This document shows, in pieces, positions 54,267 through 62,497 of a DNA stretch of 64,000 bases (within the stretch, counting starts at the first letter, position 1; each line of letters starts with the position of its first letter). Both the position numbers and the translations under genes were made by a program. The stretch is from Roseomonas mucosa. GTDB lineage: Bacteria > Pseudomonadota > Alphaproteobacteria > Acetobacterales > Acetobacteraceae. A model generated the notes under the pieces. It was not told where the DNA came from. It searched no databases and worked only from the letters and a program-made list of their open reading frames with translations. The stretch spans positions 62,001 to 126,000 of the forward strand of contig CAMDWG010000006.1 in the NCBI GenBank assembly GCA_945878375.1. Reading direction: 5' to 3'.

Positions 54267-55909
54267 TCTTCGGCCCCACCCCGCTGGAGGATGCGCGCGG
54301 CGCGATCCTCGCGCATACGCTCCGCCTGCCCGGCAAGGTGCTGAAGAAGGGCATGGTGCTGGATGAGGCCGCCATCGCGGCGCTGCGCGACGCCGGGCGC
54401 CGCGATGTGATCGCGGCCCGGCTCGAAGCCGGCGATGTGCCGGAGGATGAGGCGGCGGACCGCCTCGCGAACCTGCTGATGAGCCCGCTGGTCGCACGCT
54501 CCCGCGCTTCCACCGGGCGGGTGAACCTGTCCGCGGAAAGTGCTGGGCTGTTCACCGCCGATGCCGGGCTGATCGACCGCATCAACCAGGTGGATGAGAG
54601 CATCACCGTCGCGACCCTGCCCAATCGCAGCGTCGTCGCGGCGAAGGAGATGCTGGCGACCATCAAGGTCATTCCCTTCGCCGTGCCCGGCGCCGTGCTG
54701 GGCGTGATCGAGGCGCTGTGCAAGGGCCGCCCGGCGATCACCGTGCAGCCCTTCCGCAAGCTGGCGGTCGGGCTGGTGCTGACGGAGCTGCCGGGCATCA
54801 AGGAAAGCGTCATGGAAGGCGCGGTGGAAGCCACCGCCGCGCGGGTCGAGGCGCTGATGGGCACGCTGCTGCCGGTGGAACGCGTGCGGCATGAGGAAGG
54901 CCCCGTCGCCGATGCGCTGACGCGGCTGCGCAAGGCGGGGGCGGAGGTGCTGCTGATCGCCGGTGCATCGGCCGTTGTGGACCGGCGCGACGTGGGCCCG
55001 GCCGCGATCACGCGCGCGGGCGGCGCCATCGAGCATTTCGGCATGCCGGTCGATCCCGGCAACCTGATCTGCCTCGGCCGGATCGCGGACATCCCGGCGC
55101 TGGTGCTGCCAGGCTGCGCGCGCAGCCCGAAGCTCAACGGCTTCGACTGGGTGTTGCAGCGCATCTTCGCGGGTAGCCGCGTGACCGCGCGCGACGTGAT
55201 GGGCATGGGCGTGGGCGGCCTGCTGAAGGAGATCGAGCTGCGCCCCCTGCCCCGTGCGGACGCGCCGCGCACGCCGACCTCCCCCATCGCGCCGCGCCGC
55301 GCGCGGCAGGTCTGCGCCATCGTGCTGGCCGCCGGGCGGTCGCGCCGCATGGCGCCGCTCAACAAGCTGCTGGTGGCGGACCAGAAGGGCCTGCCCATGA
55401 TCTCCCGCGTCGTGGACAATGTCCTGGCCTCGCGCGCGAAGCCGGTCATCGTCGTCACCGGCCATGAGCGCGACCGGGTGGAGGAAGCACTCGCCGGGCG
55501 CGGTGTGATCTTCGCCCATGCGGATGACTATGCGGAGGGTCTGTCGGCCTCGCTCAAGGCCGGGCTGCGCGCCGTGCCGCCGGAGGCGGAGGGGATCCTC
55601 GTCTGCCTCGGCGACATGCCGCTGGTGACCAGCGAGATGATCGACCGGCTGCTGTCCCATTTCGACCCCGAGGAAGGCCGCGCCATCGTGCAGCCCACCT
55701 TCCGCGGCAAGCAGGGCAACCCGATGCTGTGGTCGCGCGAATTCCTGGATCAGATGCTGGCGCTCAGCGGCGATATCGGCGCCCGCCACCTGGCCGCGAA
55801 ACACGCGGAGCGGCTGGTGGAAGTCGAGATGGCCGATGACGCGGTGCTGCGCGACTTCGACACGACCGACGCGCTGAAGACGCTGCCGGAGTTCGCCACC
55901 AAGAAGTGA
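54263..55909 (+). CDS. MoeA-like/MobA-like fusion, molybdenum cofactor biosynthesis
   Basis: 548 residues (ATGA overlap). Residues 1 to about 335 form a MoeA/MogA/CinA-like molybdopterin-binding region (LLIAGASAVVDRRDV, PVDPGNLICLG). From about residue 350 a MobA/MocA-type nucleotidyltransferase follows: CAIVLAAGRSRRMAPLNKLL (the LAAG.S.RM NTP site), LVCLGDMPLVTSEM, GKQGNPMLWSREF. Such fusions probably make molybdopterin cytosine dinucleotide, the cofactor of CO-dehydrogenase and xanthine-oxidase-type enzymes. Last gene of the operon; a strong hairpin follows. Confidence 0.9.
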   Translation: MIFGPTPLEDARGAILAHTLRLPGKVLKKGMVLDEAAIAALRDAGRRDVIAARLEAGDVPEDEAADRLANLLMSPLVARSRASTGRVNLSAESAGLFTADAGLIDRINQVDESITVATLPNRSVVAAKEMLATIKVIPFAVPGAVLGVIEALCKGRPAITVQPFRKLAVGLVLTELPGIKESVMEGAVEATAARVEALMGTLLPVERVRHEEGPVADALTRLRKAGAEVLLIAGASAVVDRRDVGPAAITRAGGAIEHFGMPVDPGNLICLGRIADIPALVLPGCARSPKLNGFDWVLQRIFAGSRVTARDVMGMGVGGLLKEIELRPLPRADAPRTPTSPIAPRRARQVCAIVLAAGRSRRMAPLNKLLVADQKGLPMISRVVDNVLASRAKPVIVVTGHERDRVEEALAGRGVIFAHADDYAEGLSASLKAGLRAVPPEAEGILVCLGDMPLVTSEMIDRLLSHFDPEEGRAIVQPTFRGKQGNPMLWSREFLDQMLALSGDIGARHLAAKHAERLVEVEMADDAVLRDFDTTDALKTLPEFATKK

Positions 55910-55912
55910 GGC

Positions 55913-55935
55913 GGGCGGTCCTGCAGGGACCGCCC
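55913..55935. terminator. terminator-like hairpin between the cox operon and the amidase
   Basis: A perfect 9-bp stem, GGGCGGTCC (55913-55921) with GGACCGCCC (55927-55935), loop TGCAG, followed by TTCCCCT. It starts 4 bases after the operon's last stop and lies between converging genes. Confidence 0.55.
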
Positions 55936-55940
55936 TTCCC

Positions 55941-57230
55941 CTACCCCATCGCCGCCTGCATCCAGCGCGCCCAGGCGAGTGTCTCGCGATCCGTGCCGAC
56001 GCGGCCGACCAGCTGCACGCCCATCGGCAGACCCTTCGGCCCCACCCCGGCCGGCACCGTGACATTCGGGCCGAGCAGCATGGTCCAGAGCAGGTTGAAG
56101 GCCGGATCGCCGGTCCAGGCGAGGCCTTCCGGCGCCTCGCCCGCCGCGCTCGGCGTCAGCAGCGCATCCATGTCGCCCATCAGCCCATAGAGCGCGGCAA
56201 CCGCCGTGGTCTGCGCCTGGCGGGCCTGTTGCAACAGCGCAGCCGGCTGGGCGCGGGCCCAATCCATCCGCTCCGCCAACACGGGCGAAAGCTGCGGGCG
56301 GGCTTCGTCGATCTCCCAGGCAATGGCCTGGGCGCTTTCCATGTTCATCATCGCCGGATGCAGTTCCGCCGCGCGCATCAGGATCGGCGGCAGGGCGAAT
56401 TCCACCACCTCCGCGCCCGCCTTGCGGGCGGCGTCGGCGGCGCGGTGCAGCAGTGCCACCGTCTCCGGCGCGGCCTTGTCGGGATCGGGGCCGAGGGTCA
56501 GGCCGAAGCGGGGGGCGCGGTCGGGCTTCGCTTCCGGGTCACCCCAGGGGGAGGACATGTCGCGCCCGCTCATCGCGCCCATCGCCAGGGCGCAATCGGC
56601 GACGGATCGCGCCAGCACGCCGATGGTGTCGAGGCTCTCGCTCATCACCTTCATGCCGGCGCGGTGCAGCGTGCCGAAGCTCGGCTTGAAACCGACCACC
56701 CCGCAATAGGCCGCCGGCCGCACGATGGAGCCCGCGGTCTGCGTGCCGAAGGCCAGCGGCACCATGAAATCCGCCACCGCCGCCGCGGAGCCGGAAGACG
56801 ACCCGCCCGGCGTGTGCGCGAGGTTAAGCGGGTTCGCGGTGGCGCCGGGATGGCGCGTGGCGAATTCGGTGGTGACGGTCTTGCCCATCACGACCGCACC
56901 CGCCGCCCGCGCCGCGGCCACCGAAGCCGCATCGCCCCGCGGCCGATGCCCGGCCCAGATCGGCGATCCATAGCCGCTCGGCATGTCGGCCGTGTCGATC
57001 ACATCCTTCACCGCGATGGGAATGCCGTGCAGCGGGCCGGGCCGCGCGCCGGCCGCGCCCCGCCGCGCCTGGGCCGGGTCCAGATGGACGAAGGCGCGCA
57101 CCGCGCCGTCCCGCGCCGCAGCGCGGTTGAGGCAGGCCTCCATCAATTCGGCGGGCGAAAGGCGGCCGGCGGCGATCGCGCGGGCGGCCTCGGTGGCGGT
57201 CAGGCGGTTCGGTTCCATGACAAGGATCAT
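55941..57230 (-). CDS. amidase (amidase-signature family)
   Basis: 429 residues from the ATG at 57230 behind GGGGAGG; an ATG at 57218 is the alternative. The Ser-cisSer-Lys triad is visible: Lys in GIPIAVKDVIDTA, cis-Ser in HTPGGSSSGSAAAVAD and the nucleophile Ser in FGTQTAGSIVRPAAYCGV. The family hydrolyses amides, including indoleacetamide, aryl amides and, in GatA, glutaminyl-tRNA. No gatB or gatC is adjacent, so this is a catabolic amidase of unknown substrate. Its promoter region holds the long inverted repeat. Confidence 0.92.
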   Translation of the reverse strand: MILVMEPNRLTATEAARAIAAGRLSPAELMEACLNRAAARDGAVRAFVHLDPAQARRGAAGARPGPLHGIPIAVKDVIDTADMPSGYGSPIWAGHRPRGDAASVAAARAAGAVVMGKTVTTEFATRHPGATANPLNLAHTPGGSSSGSAAAVADFMVPLAFGTQTAGSIVRPAAYCGVVGFKPSFGTLHRAGMKVMSESLDTIGVLARSVADCALAMGAMSGRDMSSPWGDPEAKPDRAPRFGLTLGPDPDKAAPETVALLHRAADAARKAGAEVVEFALPPILMRAAELHPAMMNMESAQAIAWEIDEARPQLSPVLAERMDWARAQPAALLQQARQAQTTAVAALYGLMGDMDALLTPSAAGEAPEGLAWTGDPAFNLLWTMLLGPNVTVPAGVGPKGLPMGVQLVGRVGTDRETLAWARWMQAAMG

Positions 57231-57264
57231 GCGACAGCCTCCCCGCCTTGCGAAGCCGCGCAAC

Positions 57265-57424
57265 AGACCATTTGAGAACACCGGACGGGTCGGTTCCGCG
57301 GGTCTTTTCCGCCCCTGCGGCGTCAGCGGACTTGCCGATGCAACCAGCATCGGCGGCGTCCGCTTCCTGGCATGGACGAAAAATCCCCCGCGGACCCTCA
57401 GCCGCCGGCATTCTCAAACGGTCT
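57265..57424. repeat. roughly 160-nt imperfect inverted repeat in a divergent promoter
   Basis: The outer arms AGACCATTTGAGAA (57265-57278) and TTCTCAAACGGTCT (57411-57424) pair with one mismatch. Inside, CCGCGGG (57296-57302) pairs with CCCGCGG (57387-57393). GCGGAC (57326-57331) pairs with GTCCGC (57358-57363), and GCCGATG (57334-57340) with CATCGGC (57348-57354). Reading inwards, the stems keep order and alignment, so the two halves look like diverged inverted copies. No protein is convincingly encoded across it. It may be a palindromic mobile remnant or the template of a structured RNA. Confidence 0.7.
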
Positions 57425-57477
57425 CTGAGCGGCGCCGGCCCTGGCGTGGCGTGGCGCGCGGTGCCACATCGGCCCCG

Positions 57478-57975
57478 ATGCCCGCGCCCCGTATCCGTGT
57501 GGCGGAGGATGCCGGCGGCGCCCTCGCCTACGCCATCCCCTTCCCGCCCGAAGCCACCCCGGCCGTGCGCCCGGCGGCGCTGCTGGATGCCTGGCAGGCC
57601 GCGCGGGACGCGGCAGCGGCCGGGCGCTGGGGACCGCCGCGCACCCTGGTCTTCGCGCGCGGCGACTCGGAGCCGACGGTACTGGCCATCGCCGACCGGG
57701 ACGCGCGCTGCTGGGCCGATGCGGTGGATCGCGACGCCAATCTCGGCACGCTGGCGGGCCTCGCCCTGTGCCTGCGGCTGCTGGCGCTGGTGGAATTGCT
57801 GCCCCGCGCGCCCTGGCTGTCGGCCCTGTTCCAGGTCACAGGCCAGGGGATCGATCTGCACCCGGCCTTGCTGCGCGCGGTGGCGACCAGCCCGCTCGAT
57901 GCAGCGGCGAGGTTCGACGCGGAGGCGTTGCGGGGTCTATTGTCGCACGCATTGCCGGCGCGGGCCTCCGCCTGA
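57478..57975 (+). CDS. hypothetical protein, 165 residues
   Basis: ATG at 57478. Soluble, Ala/Leu/Arg-rich, with one long helical region (LGTLAGLALCLRLLALVELL, about residues 93-112). No signal peptide, membrane segment or catalytic motif that I recognise. The start IRVAEDAGGALAYAIPFPPE and codon bias look genuinely coding. 41 bases before a small lipoprotein gene on the same strand. Confidence 0.75.
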   Translation: MPAPRIRVAEDAGGALAYAIPFPPEATPAVRPAALLDAWQAARDAAAAGRWGPPRTLVFARGDSEPTVLAIADRDARCWADAVDRDANLGTLAGLALCLRLLALVELLPRAPWLSALFQVTGQGIDLHPALLRAVATSPLDAAARFDAEALRGLLSHALPARASA

Positions 57976-58016
57976 GCCGGATCACCTGCCGCATCCCTTC
58001 CCGGAAGGCCGCCGCG

Positions 58017-58319
58017 ATGGTCCGCCCTGCTCTCCTGCTCCTGCCCCTGCTGATCGCCGGCTGTGCCGGCCCGGCGGGGAACGCGCCGACCGCGCCGGAC
58101 AATGCCCGGCTCGCCGCCTGCCAGGCGGAGGCGGAGCGGATGGTCCAGCGCCGCGAACGCGCCCAGGTGATGCGCGCCGATGAGGCAGAGAGCAGCCGCG
58201 GCTTCGTCACCGTGGCCCCCAGCGGCCGCGCCGCGACGGATCGCGGCTTCGCCCAGATGGACCGCGACCGGATCATCGCGGATTGCATGCGCGCCGACCC
58301 GCGCGCGGGCGGGGGCTGA
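58017..58319 (+). CDS. small putative lipoprotein, 100 residues
   Basis: ATG at 58017 with GGAAGG upstream. The signal LLLLPLLIAGCAGPAG carries a lipobox (Cys at about residue 16). The mature part is short, charged and helical (ACQAEAERMVQRRERAQVMR) with a second Cys near the C-terminus (IIADCMRADP). Typical of small uncharacterised envelope lipoproteins. Followed 15 bases later by an MFS gene. Confidence 0.8.
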   Translation: MVRPALLLLPLLIAGCAGPAGNAPTAPDNARLAACQAEAERMVQRRERAQVMRADEAESSRGFVTVAPSGRAATDRGFAQMDRDRIIADCMRADPRAGGG

Positions 58320-58334
58320 GCGGGACACGGGGCC

Positions 58335-59600
58335 GTGGCCGCGGGCAGCGCGCTGCGCCGGGCACTCTCGCATCGCGACAGCCGGATCTTCTTCTCCGGC
58401 TCCATCATCGCCTGGACCGGGCTTTGGATGCAGCGCATCGCCGTGTCCTGGCTGGCCTGGGAACTGACGGGCAGCGCCTTCTGGGTCGGCATGGTCGCCT
58501 TTTGCGACCTGGCGCCGGCGGTGCTGATAAGCCCGATCGCCGGCGCGGTGGCGGACCGGATGGACCGGGTCCGCGTGGCCACCATCAGCCAATTCGCCAT
58601 CGCGGCGCAGGCGGCGGTGGTGGCCGGCATCACCGCCACCGGGGGCATGACGATCGGCCTCCTCCTGGTGCTCGAGGTGCTGGGCGGCATCGCCGCGTCC
58701 TTCGCGCAGCCGGTGCGGCAGACCCTGATGCCGGGCATCGTGCCGCGCGCGGACCTGCCGGCGGCGGTGGCGGCCAATTCGCTCTGCTTCGCGGGGGCGC
58801 GTTTCATCGGGCCGGCGCTGGCGGGCCCTGTGATCGCGATCTGGGGCGTGGTGCCGGCGATCGCGGCCAATGCGGTGGCCTATTCCTTCGGCGCGGCCTC
58901 AATCCTCATGCTGCAGATCGCGACCGCCGACCGGCGCGGGCACCCGGCCGGGGCCAGCCTGTGGGGCGAGGTGGCGGATGGGCTGCGCTATGCGCGGCGC
59001 CATGCGGGGCTCGGGCCGCTGCTGCTCTATGCCGCCTTCGCCGCCCTGCTGATGCGCGGCGTGCAGGAAATCCTGCCCCCCTTCGTGGAACGCAGCTTCG
59101 GCCGCGGCGCGGATGCGCTGGCCGTGCTCACCGCCTCCATCGGCATCGGGTCCCTGGTGGCGGGGCTTTGGGTGGCGAATCGCGGGCGGATGGAGGGATC
59201 GACGCGGCTCGCGGTCTGGTCGGGCCTGGCCATGGCGGTGGCGACCGCTTCCTTCGCGGCGACCGACAATTTCGCCATCGGCCTGTTCTGCGGCGCGCTG
59301 ATCGGGGCGGCGGGATCGATCCACGGCATCAGCGTGCAGACGCTGCTGCAGAGCGCGACGGAGTCCGAATTCCGCGGCCGCATGCTGAGCCTCTGGGGCA
59401 TGATCACCCGCGCCTGCCCCGCGCTTGGCGCGCTGGCGCTCGGCGCGGCGGGGGAAGCCTTCGGGCTTCGTATCCCGACCCTGGTCGCGGTCGCGGTGTT
59501 CCTCGGCGTGCTGGCCTGGGGGGTGGCGCGGCTCGGGCGGATGGAGCAGGTGCTGGAAGCGACGCCGGCGGGACGCCGGCCAGGTAAGGATGACGGGTGA
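58335..59600 (+). CDS. MFS transporter (EntS/DHA3-like)
   Basis: 421 residues from a GTG at 58335. Twelve membrane segments; the start is IFFSGSIIAWTGLWMQRIAV, with the A-loop-like motif GAVADRMDRVRV (about residues 71-82) and FAQPVRQTLMPGIVPRADLP. This 'VRqtlmP.iv....l..A' pattern marks the enterobactin-exporter/DHA3 subgroup of drug and siderophore exporters. Substrate unknown. Its stop overlaps the start of the oxidoreductase gene. Confidence 0.88.
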   Translation: MAAGSALRRALSHRDSRIFFSGSIIAWTGLWMQRIAVSWLAWELTGSAFWVGMVAFCDLAPAVLISPIAGAVADRMDRVRVATISQFAIAAQAAVVAGITATGGMTIGLLLVLEVLGGIAASFAQPVRQTLMPGIVPRADLPAAVAANSLCFAGARFIGPALAGPVIAIWGVVPAIAANAVAYSFGAASILMLQIATADRRGHPAGASLWGEVADGLRYARRHAGLGPLLLYAAFAALLMRGVQEILPPFVERSFGRGADALAVLTASIGIGSLVAGLWVANRGRMEGSTRLAVWSGLAMAVATASFAATDNFAIGLFCGALIGAAGSIHGISVQTLLQSATESEFRGRMLSLWGMITRACPALGALALGAAGEAFGLRIPTLVAVAVFLGVLAWGVARLGRMEQVLEATPAGRRPGKDDG

Positions 59601-60574
59601 TGCTGGATGCAGCGATCGTGGGCATGGGCCGCTGGGGCCGCGTGCTGGTGGACAGTGTGCAGGGCCGGAATGACAGCCCGATCCGCTTCATCACCGGCTG
59701 CACCGGCACGCCCGAAAAGGCGCGCGACTACGCCGCCGCCAAGGGCATCCGGCTGGTGGATGGCTATGACCAGGTGCTCGCCGATCCGGCGGTGAAGGCC
59801 GTGGTGCTCGCCACGCCCCATGGCCAGCACGCCGCGCAGGTGATCGCCGCCGCCCGCGCGGGCAAGCATGTCTTCGTCGAGAAGCCCTTTACGCTCTCCA
59901 AGACCGATGCCGAAGCCGCGGTCGCCGCCTGCCGTGAGGCGGGCGTGGTCATGGCGCTCGGCCACAACCGGCGCTTCCTGCCGGCGGTGGCGCATATGAA
60001 GGCGATGCTGGCCGACGGCGCGCTGGGGACGCTGCTGCATGTCGAAGGGCAGTTCAGCGGGCCCGGCGCGCTGGCCTACAAGCCCGGCATGTGGCGCGCC
60101 GACCGGCAGGAAAGCCCGCTGGGCGGCATGGGCGGCATGGGCATCCACATGGTGGACATGATCATCAACCTCGCCGGCCGCTTCCGGGAGGTGACGGTCC
60201 GCAGCCATGCGCGCGTCTCCACCACCATTGACGACACCACCGCGATGCTGGGGTTGCTCGAGAGCGGCGTCACGGTCGGTTTCGCGACGCTCTCGCTCGC
60301 GCCGCGGCTGTGGCGGGTGGCGCTGTTCGGCAGCCAGGGCAGCCTGGAACTCTCGGGCCATGAGCGCCTGACCTTCACCCCGTTGGAGGGCGAGGGCTGG
60401 GTGAAGGACTACCCGAAGACCGACATCGAGGCGGCAGAGTTGGCCGCCTTCGCCGCCGCCGTGGCCGGCGGCGCGCCCTATCCGCTGCCGGTCGAGGACG
60501 CGATCCATGGCGTCGCGGTGTTCGAGGCGATGATCGGCGCAGCGGCCTCCGGCAGTAGCTACGCGGTGGCATGA
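59600..60574 (+). CDS. Gfo/Idh/MocA family oxidoreductase
   Basis: 324 residues from the ATG at 59600 (TGATG overlap); a GTG one codon upstream is possible. NAD motif AAIVGMGRWGRVLVD, then AVVLATPHGQHAAQVIAA, the conserved HVFVEKPFTL (about residues 92-101) and the substrate-domain GGMGGMGIHMVDMIINL with the catalytic-type His. The family oxidises sugars, inositols or their derivatives. Nothing nearby fixes the substrate. Confidence 0.9.
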   Translation: MLDAAIVGMGRWGRVLVDSVQGRNDSPIRFITGCTGTPEKARDYAAAKGIRLVDGYDQVLADPAVKAVVLATPHGQHAAQVIAAARAGKHVFVEKPFTLSKTDAEAAVAACREAGVVMALGHNRRFLPAVAHMKAMLADGALGTLLHVEGQFSGPGALAYKPGMWRADRQESPLGGMGGMGIHMVDMIINLAGRFREVTVRSHARVSTTIDDTTAMLGLLESGVTVGFATLSLAPRLWRVALFGSQGSLELSGHERLTFTPLEGEGWVKDYPKTDIEAAELAAFAAAVAGGAPYPLPVEDAIHGVAVFEAMIGAAASGSSYAVA

Positions 60575-60603
60575 GCGGGGTGGGATGCGGTAGGCTCGCG
60601 CGC

Positions 60604-60918
60604 ATGAACGCGATCCACCGCATCCGCCGCCGCCTGCTCGCCGCCGCCCCGCTCGCCCTCGCCCCCATTGGGGCGCAGGCCTTCCGGCTGGAGGCGGCCA
60701 CGCCCGCCCTCGCCGCCGGTTACGCGGCGTCGGCCTGCGAGGCGCCGGAGACGCATGAGGCGATCCGCATCGCGCTGGACCAGCTGATGGAAGGCCGCCC
60801 CGTGCCGCAGGAAGTGCCGCCCCGCCTTTCGGCGCTGGCGCGCTGCCCCTTCTGCGGCTGCGGCGTGGCGGCCGGCACGGCGGACCATGGGGAAGGCTTG
60901 GCGCCCCGGCCGGGTTGA
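60604..60918 (+). CDS. small secreted hypothetical protein with a CPFCGC motif
   Basis: 104 residues from the ATG at 60604 (TAGG 8 bases upstream); an ATG at 60571 overlaps the previous stop as ATGA and would add 11 residues. A signal peptide (RRRLLAAAPLALAPIGAQA) is followed by a helical segment and a cluster ARCPFCGCGVAAGT near the C-terminus, with a further Cys at SACEAPE. The Cys cluster suggests a metal or disulfide site. No family recognised. Confidence 0.65.
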   Translation: MNAIHRIRRRLLAAAPLALAPIGAQAFRLEAATPALAAGYAASACEAPETHEAIRIALDQLMEGRPVPQEVPPRLSALARCPFCGCGVAAGTADHGEGLAPRPG

Positions 60919-60934
60919 GCGGCTTTCCGGCCTG

Positions 60935-60970
60935 GCGCTTCTATCGGCGCCGATCATGGTCTAGAAGCGC
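60935..60970. repeat. palindromic repeat related to the 5157-5200 element
   Basis: Arms GCGCTTCTA (60935-60943) and TAGAAGCGC (60962-60970) are perfect, with TCGGCGCCGA at the centre. The stretch 60948-60965 matches the right arm of the element at 5183-5200 at 17 of 18 bases. 17 bases after the preceding stop. Confidence 0.7.
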
Positions 60971-61000
60971 GCGCGCCATTCACCAGGAAAGGCTCGCGCC

Positions 61001-61351
61001 ATGTCCAAGATCACCCGCCAGGGCAGCAACCAGATCCTCTCGACCTCGGTCGAGTACCACAACTTCGTCTACCTCGCCGGCCTGACCGCCGACGATCTCG
61101 GCAAGGATGTCGTCGGCCAGACGCGCGAGGTGATCGCCAAGATCGACGCCGCGCTGGAAGCCAACGGCACGGACAAGACCCGCCTGCTGCAGGCCCAGAT
61201 CTGGCTGAAGGACATCCGCGACCGCGACGCGATGAACAAGGTGTGGGTCGAGTGGCTCGGCGATGCCGGCCGCCCGGTGCGCGCCTGCGTCGAGGCCAAC
61301 ATGGCCGACCCGCGCCACCTGGTGGAGATCATGATCACCGCCTGCCGCTGA
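61001..61351 (+). CDS. RidA family protein
   Basis: 116 residues, SD AGGAAAGG. Features: YHNFVYLAGLTADD near residue 19, DKTRLLQAQIWLKDIRD and the C-terminal RPVRACVEANMADPRHLVEI, with the Arg that binds the carboxylate of imine substrates. RidA-type enzymes hydrolyse reactive enamines and imines. It ends in a shortened form of the consensus P...VEIe. Secure family, subgroup not assigned. Confidence 0.93.
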   Translation: MSKITRQGSNQILSTSVEYHNFVYLAGLTADDLGKDVVGQTREVIAKIDAALEANGTDKTRLLQAQIWLKDIRDRDAMNKVWVEWLGDAGRPVRACVEANMADPRHLVEIMITACR

Positions 61352-61369
61352 GGCGCCGCGCTGATCCAC

Positions 61370-61391
61370 GTCTGGGCCTTCGGGCCCGGAC
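61370..61391 (+). terminator. hairpin after the RidA-family gene
   Basis: A 9-bp stem with one G-T pair, GTCTGGGCC (61370-61378) and GGCCCGGAC (61383-61391), closed by a stable TTCG tetraloop, 19 bases past the stop. No T run. Confidence 0.55.
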
Positions 61392-61708
61392 GTCCCGCCG
61401 CAGGGCGGCCTGACGCCCCCTCTCAATGCGACCTTAGCATGACAGCCATGCGACACATCGAAGACTCAGCCTCTGCACCTCCGTTGCGTGTGTTAATTTT
61501 GTCGCAACAGCGTGGCCAATCAGTTTGATACCGGTCACGATAGGATGATTTCCGGATCCCGCGTCGCCCACCGCGCGCCCATCGCACGAATCACGCCAGA
61601 TTTCGCGGTGTAACAAGGTGGCGGGTTGGCAGCCCCCCTCCCCCCTTGTACCGCCGTGATCACGGGTCCGAAGGGTCCCGCGCGAGGCGAACCAAAAGGG
61701 GACACTGG
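61392..61708. promoter_or_regulatory. leader region of the CHAP-domain gene
   Basis: 317 bases with no gene. The part at about 61480-61550 is AT-rich and contains GTTGCG (61483-61488) and CGCAAC (61503-61508), a 6-bp inverted repeat around TTAATTTT-type sequence, which could be a promoter and operator. Otherwise I see nothing in it except a C-run/T-poor stretch at about 61636-61648. Confidence 0.35.
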
Positions 61709-62497
61709 ATGCGGGCTGAGCGCATGCTTGCCATGGTCGGTGCGGTTCTCGGATCCCTGTTGGCGGCCCCGGTCGCGATGGGCCAGAGCGCACAACCGGC
61801 CGTGCAGCAGACCGCGCTCCGCGCATCGGCCCCGAAGGCAACCGCTGCGGCCCAGCCCCGTCGCCCCGCCGCCGCCCCCGCGGCGCGTGCGGCGATCGCG
61901 CCGCAGCGCCAGGCCCAGCACGCCCTTCTCACGCCAGCCATTGCCCGCGCCCCGCTGGTCGGCGCCGGGACGCCGATCCTGCCGGTGGCGCGCACCAGCG
62001 GCCTGTCCTGCGTGCCCTTCGCCCGCATGGCGACGGGAATGAACATCAGCGGCGATGCGCGGATGTGGTGGCGCAATGCCGCCGGCACCTATGCGCGCGG
62101 CCAGGCGCCGGAACGCGGCGCGGTGCTCGCCTTCATGTCCTCGGGCAGTATGTCCCGCGGTCATGTCGCGGTCGTCAGCCGCGTCGTGAACCCGCGCACC
62201 GTACAGATCGACCATGCCAATTGGGGTGGCCCCGGGATCCGCCGCGGGACCGTGATGCGCGGCGTCACGGTGGTCGATGTCTCGGACCGGAACGACTGGA
62301 CCTCTGTACGGGTGCAGGTTGGCCACACGGCTCAGAGTTTCGGCCGCACCTACCCGACCCACGGCTTCATCTACAACCGCCCCGCCGGGTCCGGCCTGAT
62401 GATGGCCCGCGGGGCAGCGATGAGCGAAGTGGCCGAGGCACCCTCCCCCCACACGGCGCTGCATCTGCGCCTCGCGCTGGAGACGCTTGCGGACTAG
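61709..62497 (+). CDS. secreted CHAP-domain protein, putative peptidoglycan amidase
   Basis: 262 residues from the ATG at 61709 (AGGGGA upstream). A signal peptide ends near APVAMGQSAQ. Residues about 27-95 are an Ala/Pro/Gln linker. The CHAP domain has its Cys in GLSCVPFARMATG (about Cys101), its His in SRGHVAVVSRV (about His152) and the third polar residue in IDHANWGG (about Asn171). CHAP enzymes cleave peptidoglycan peptides or cross-bridges. No immunity-type partner is adjacent, so housekeeping wall remodelling is the first guess. Its TAG stop lies inside the first palindromic repeat that follows. Confidence 0.87.
   Translation: MRAERMLAMVGAVLGSLLAAPVAMGQSAQPAVQQTALRASAPKATAAAQPRRPAAAPAARAAIAPQRQAQHALLTPAIARAPLVGAGTPILPVARTSGLSCVPFARMATGMNISGDARMWWRNAAGTYARGQAPERGAVLAFMSSGSMSRGHVAVVSRVVNPRTVQIDHANWGGPGIRRGTVMRGVTVVDVSDRNDWTSVRVQVGHTAQSFGRTYPTHGFIYNRPAGSGLMMARGAAMSEVAEAPSPHTALHLRLALETLAD

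Noticed and set aside
61709-62497. CHAP-domain protein as an interbacterial toxin or phage endolysin
   Set aside because: It has its own signal peptide and an Ala/Pro linker, with no immunity gene, secretion adaptor or phage gene nearby; a wall-remodelling enzyme is simpler.
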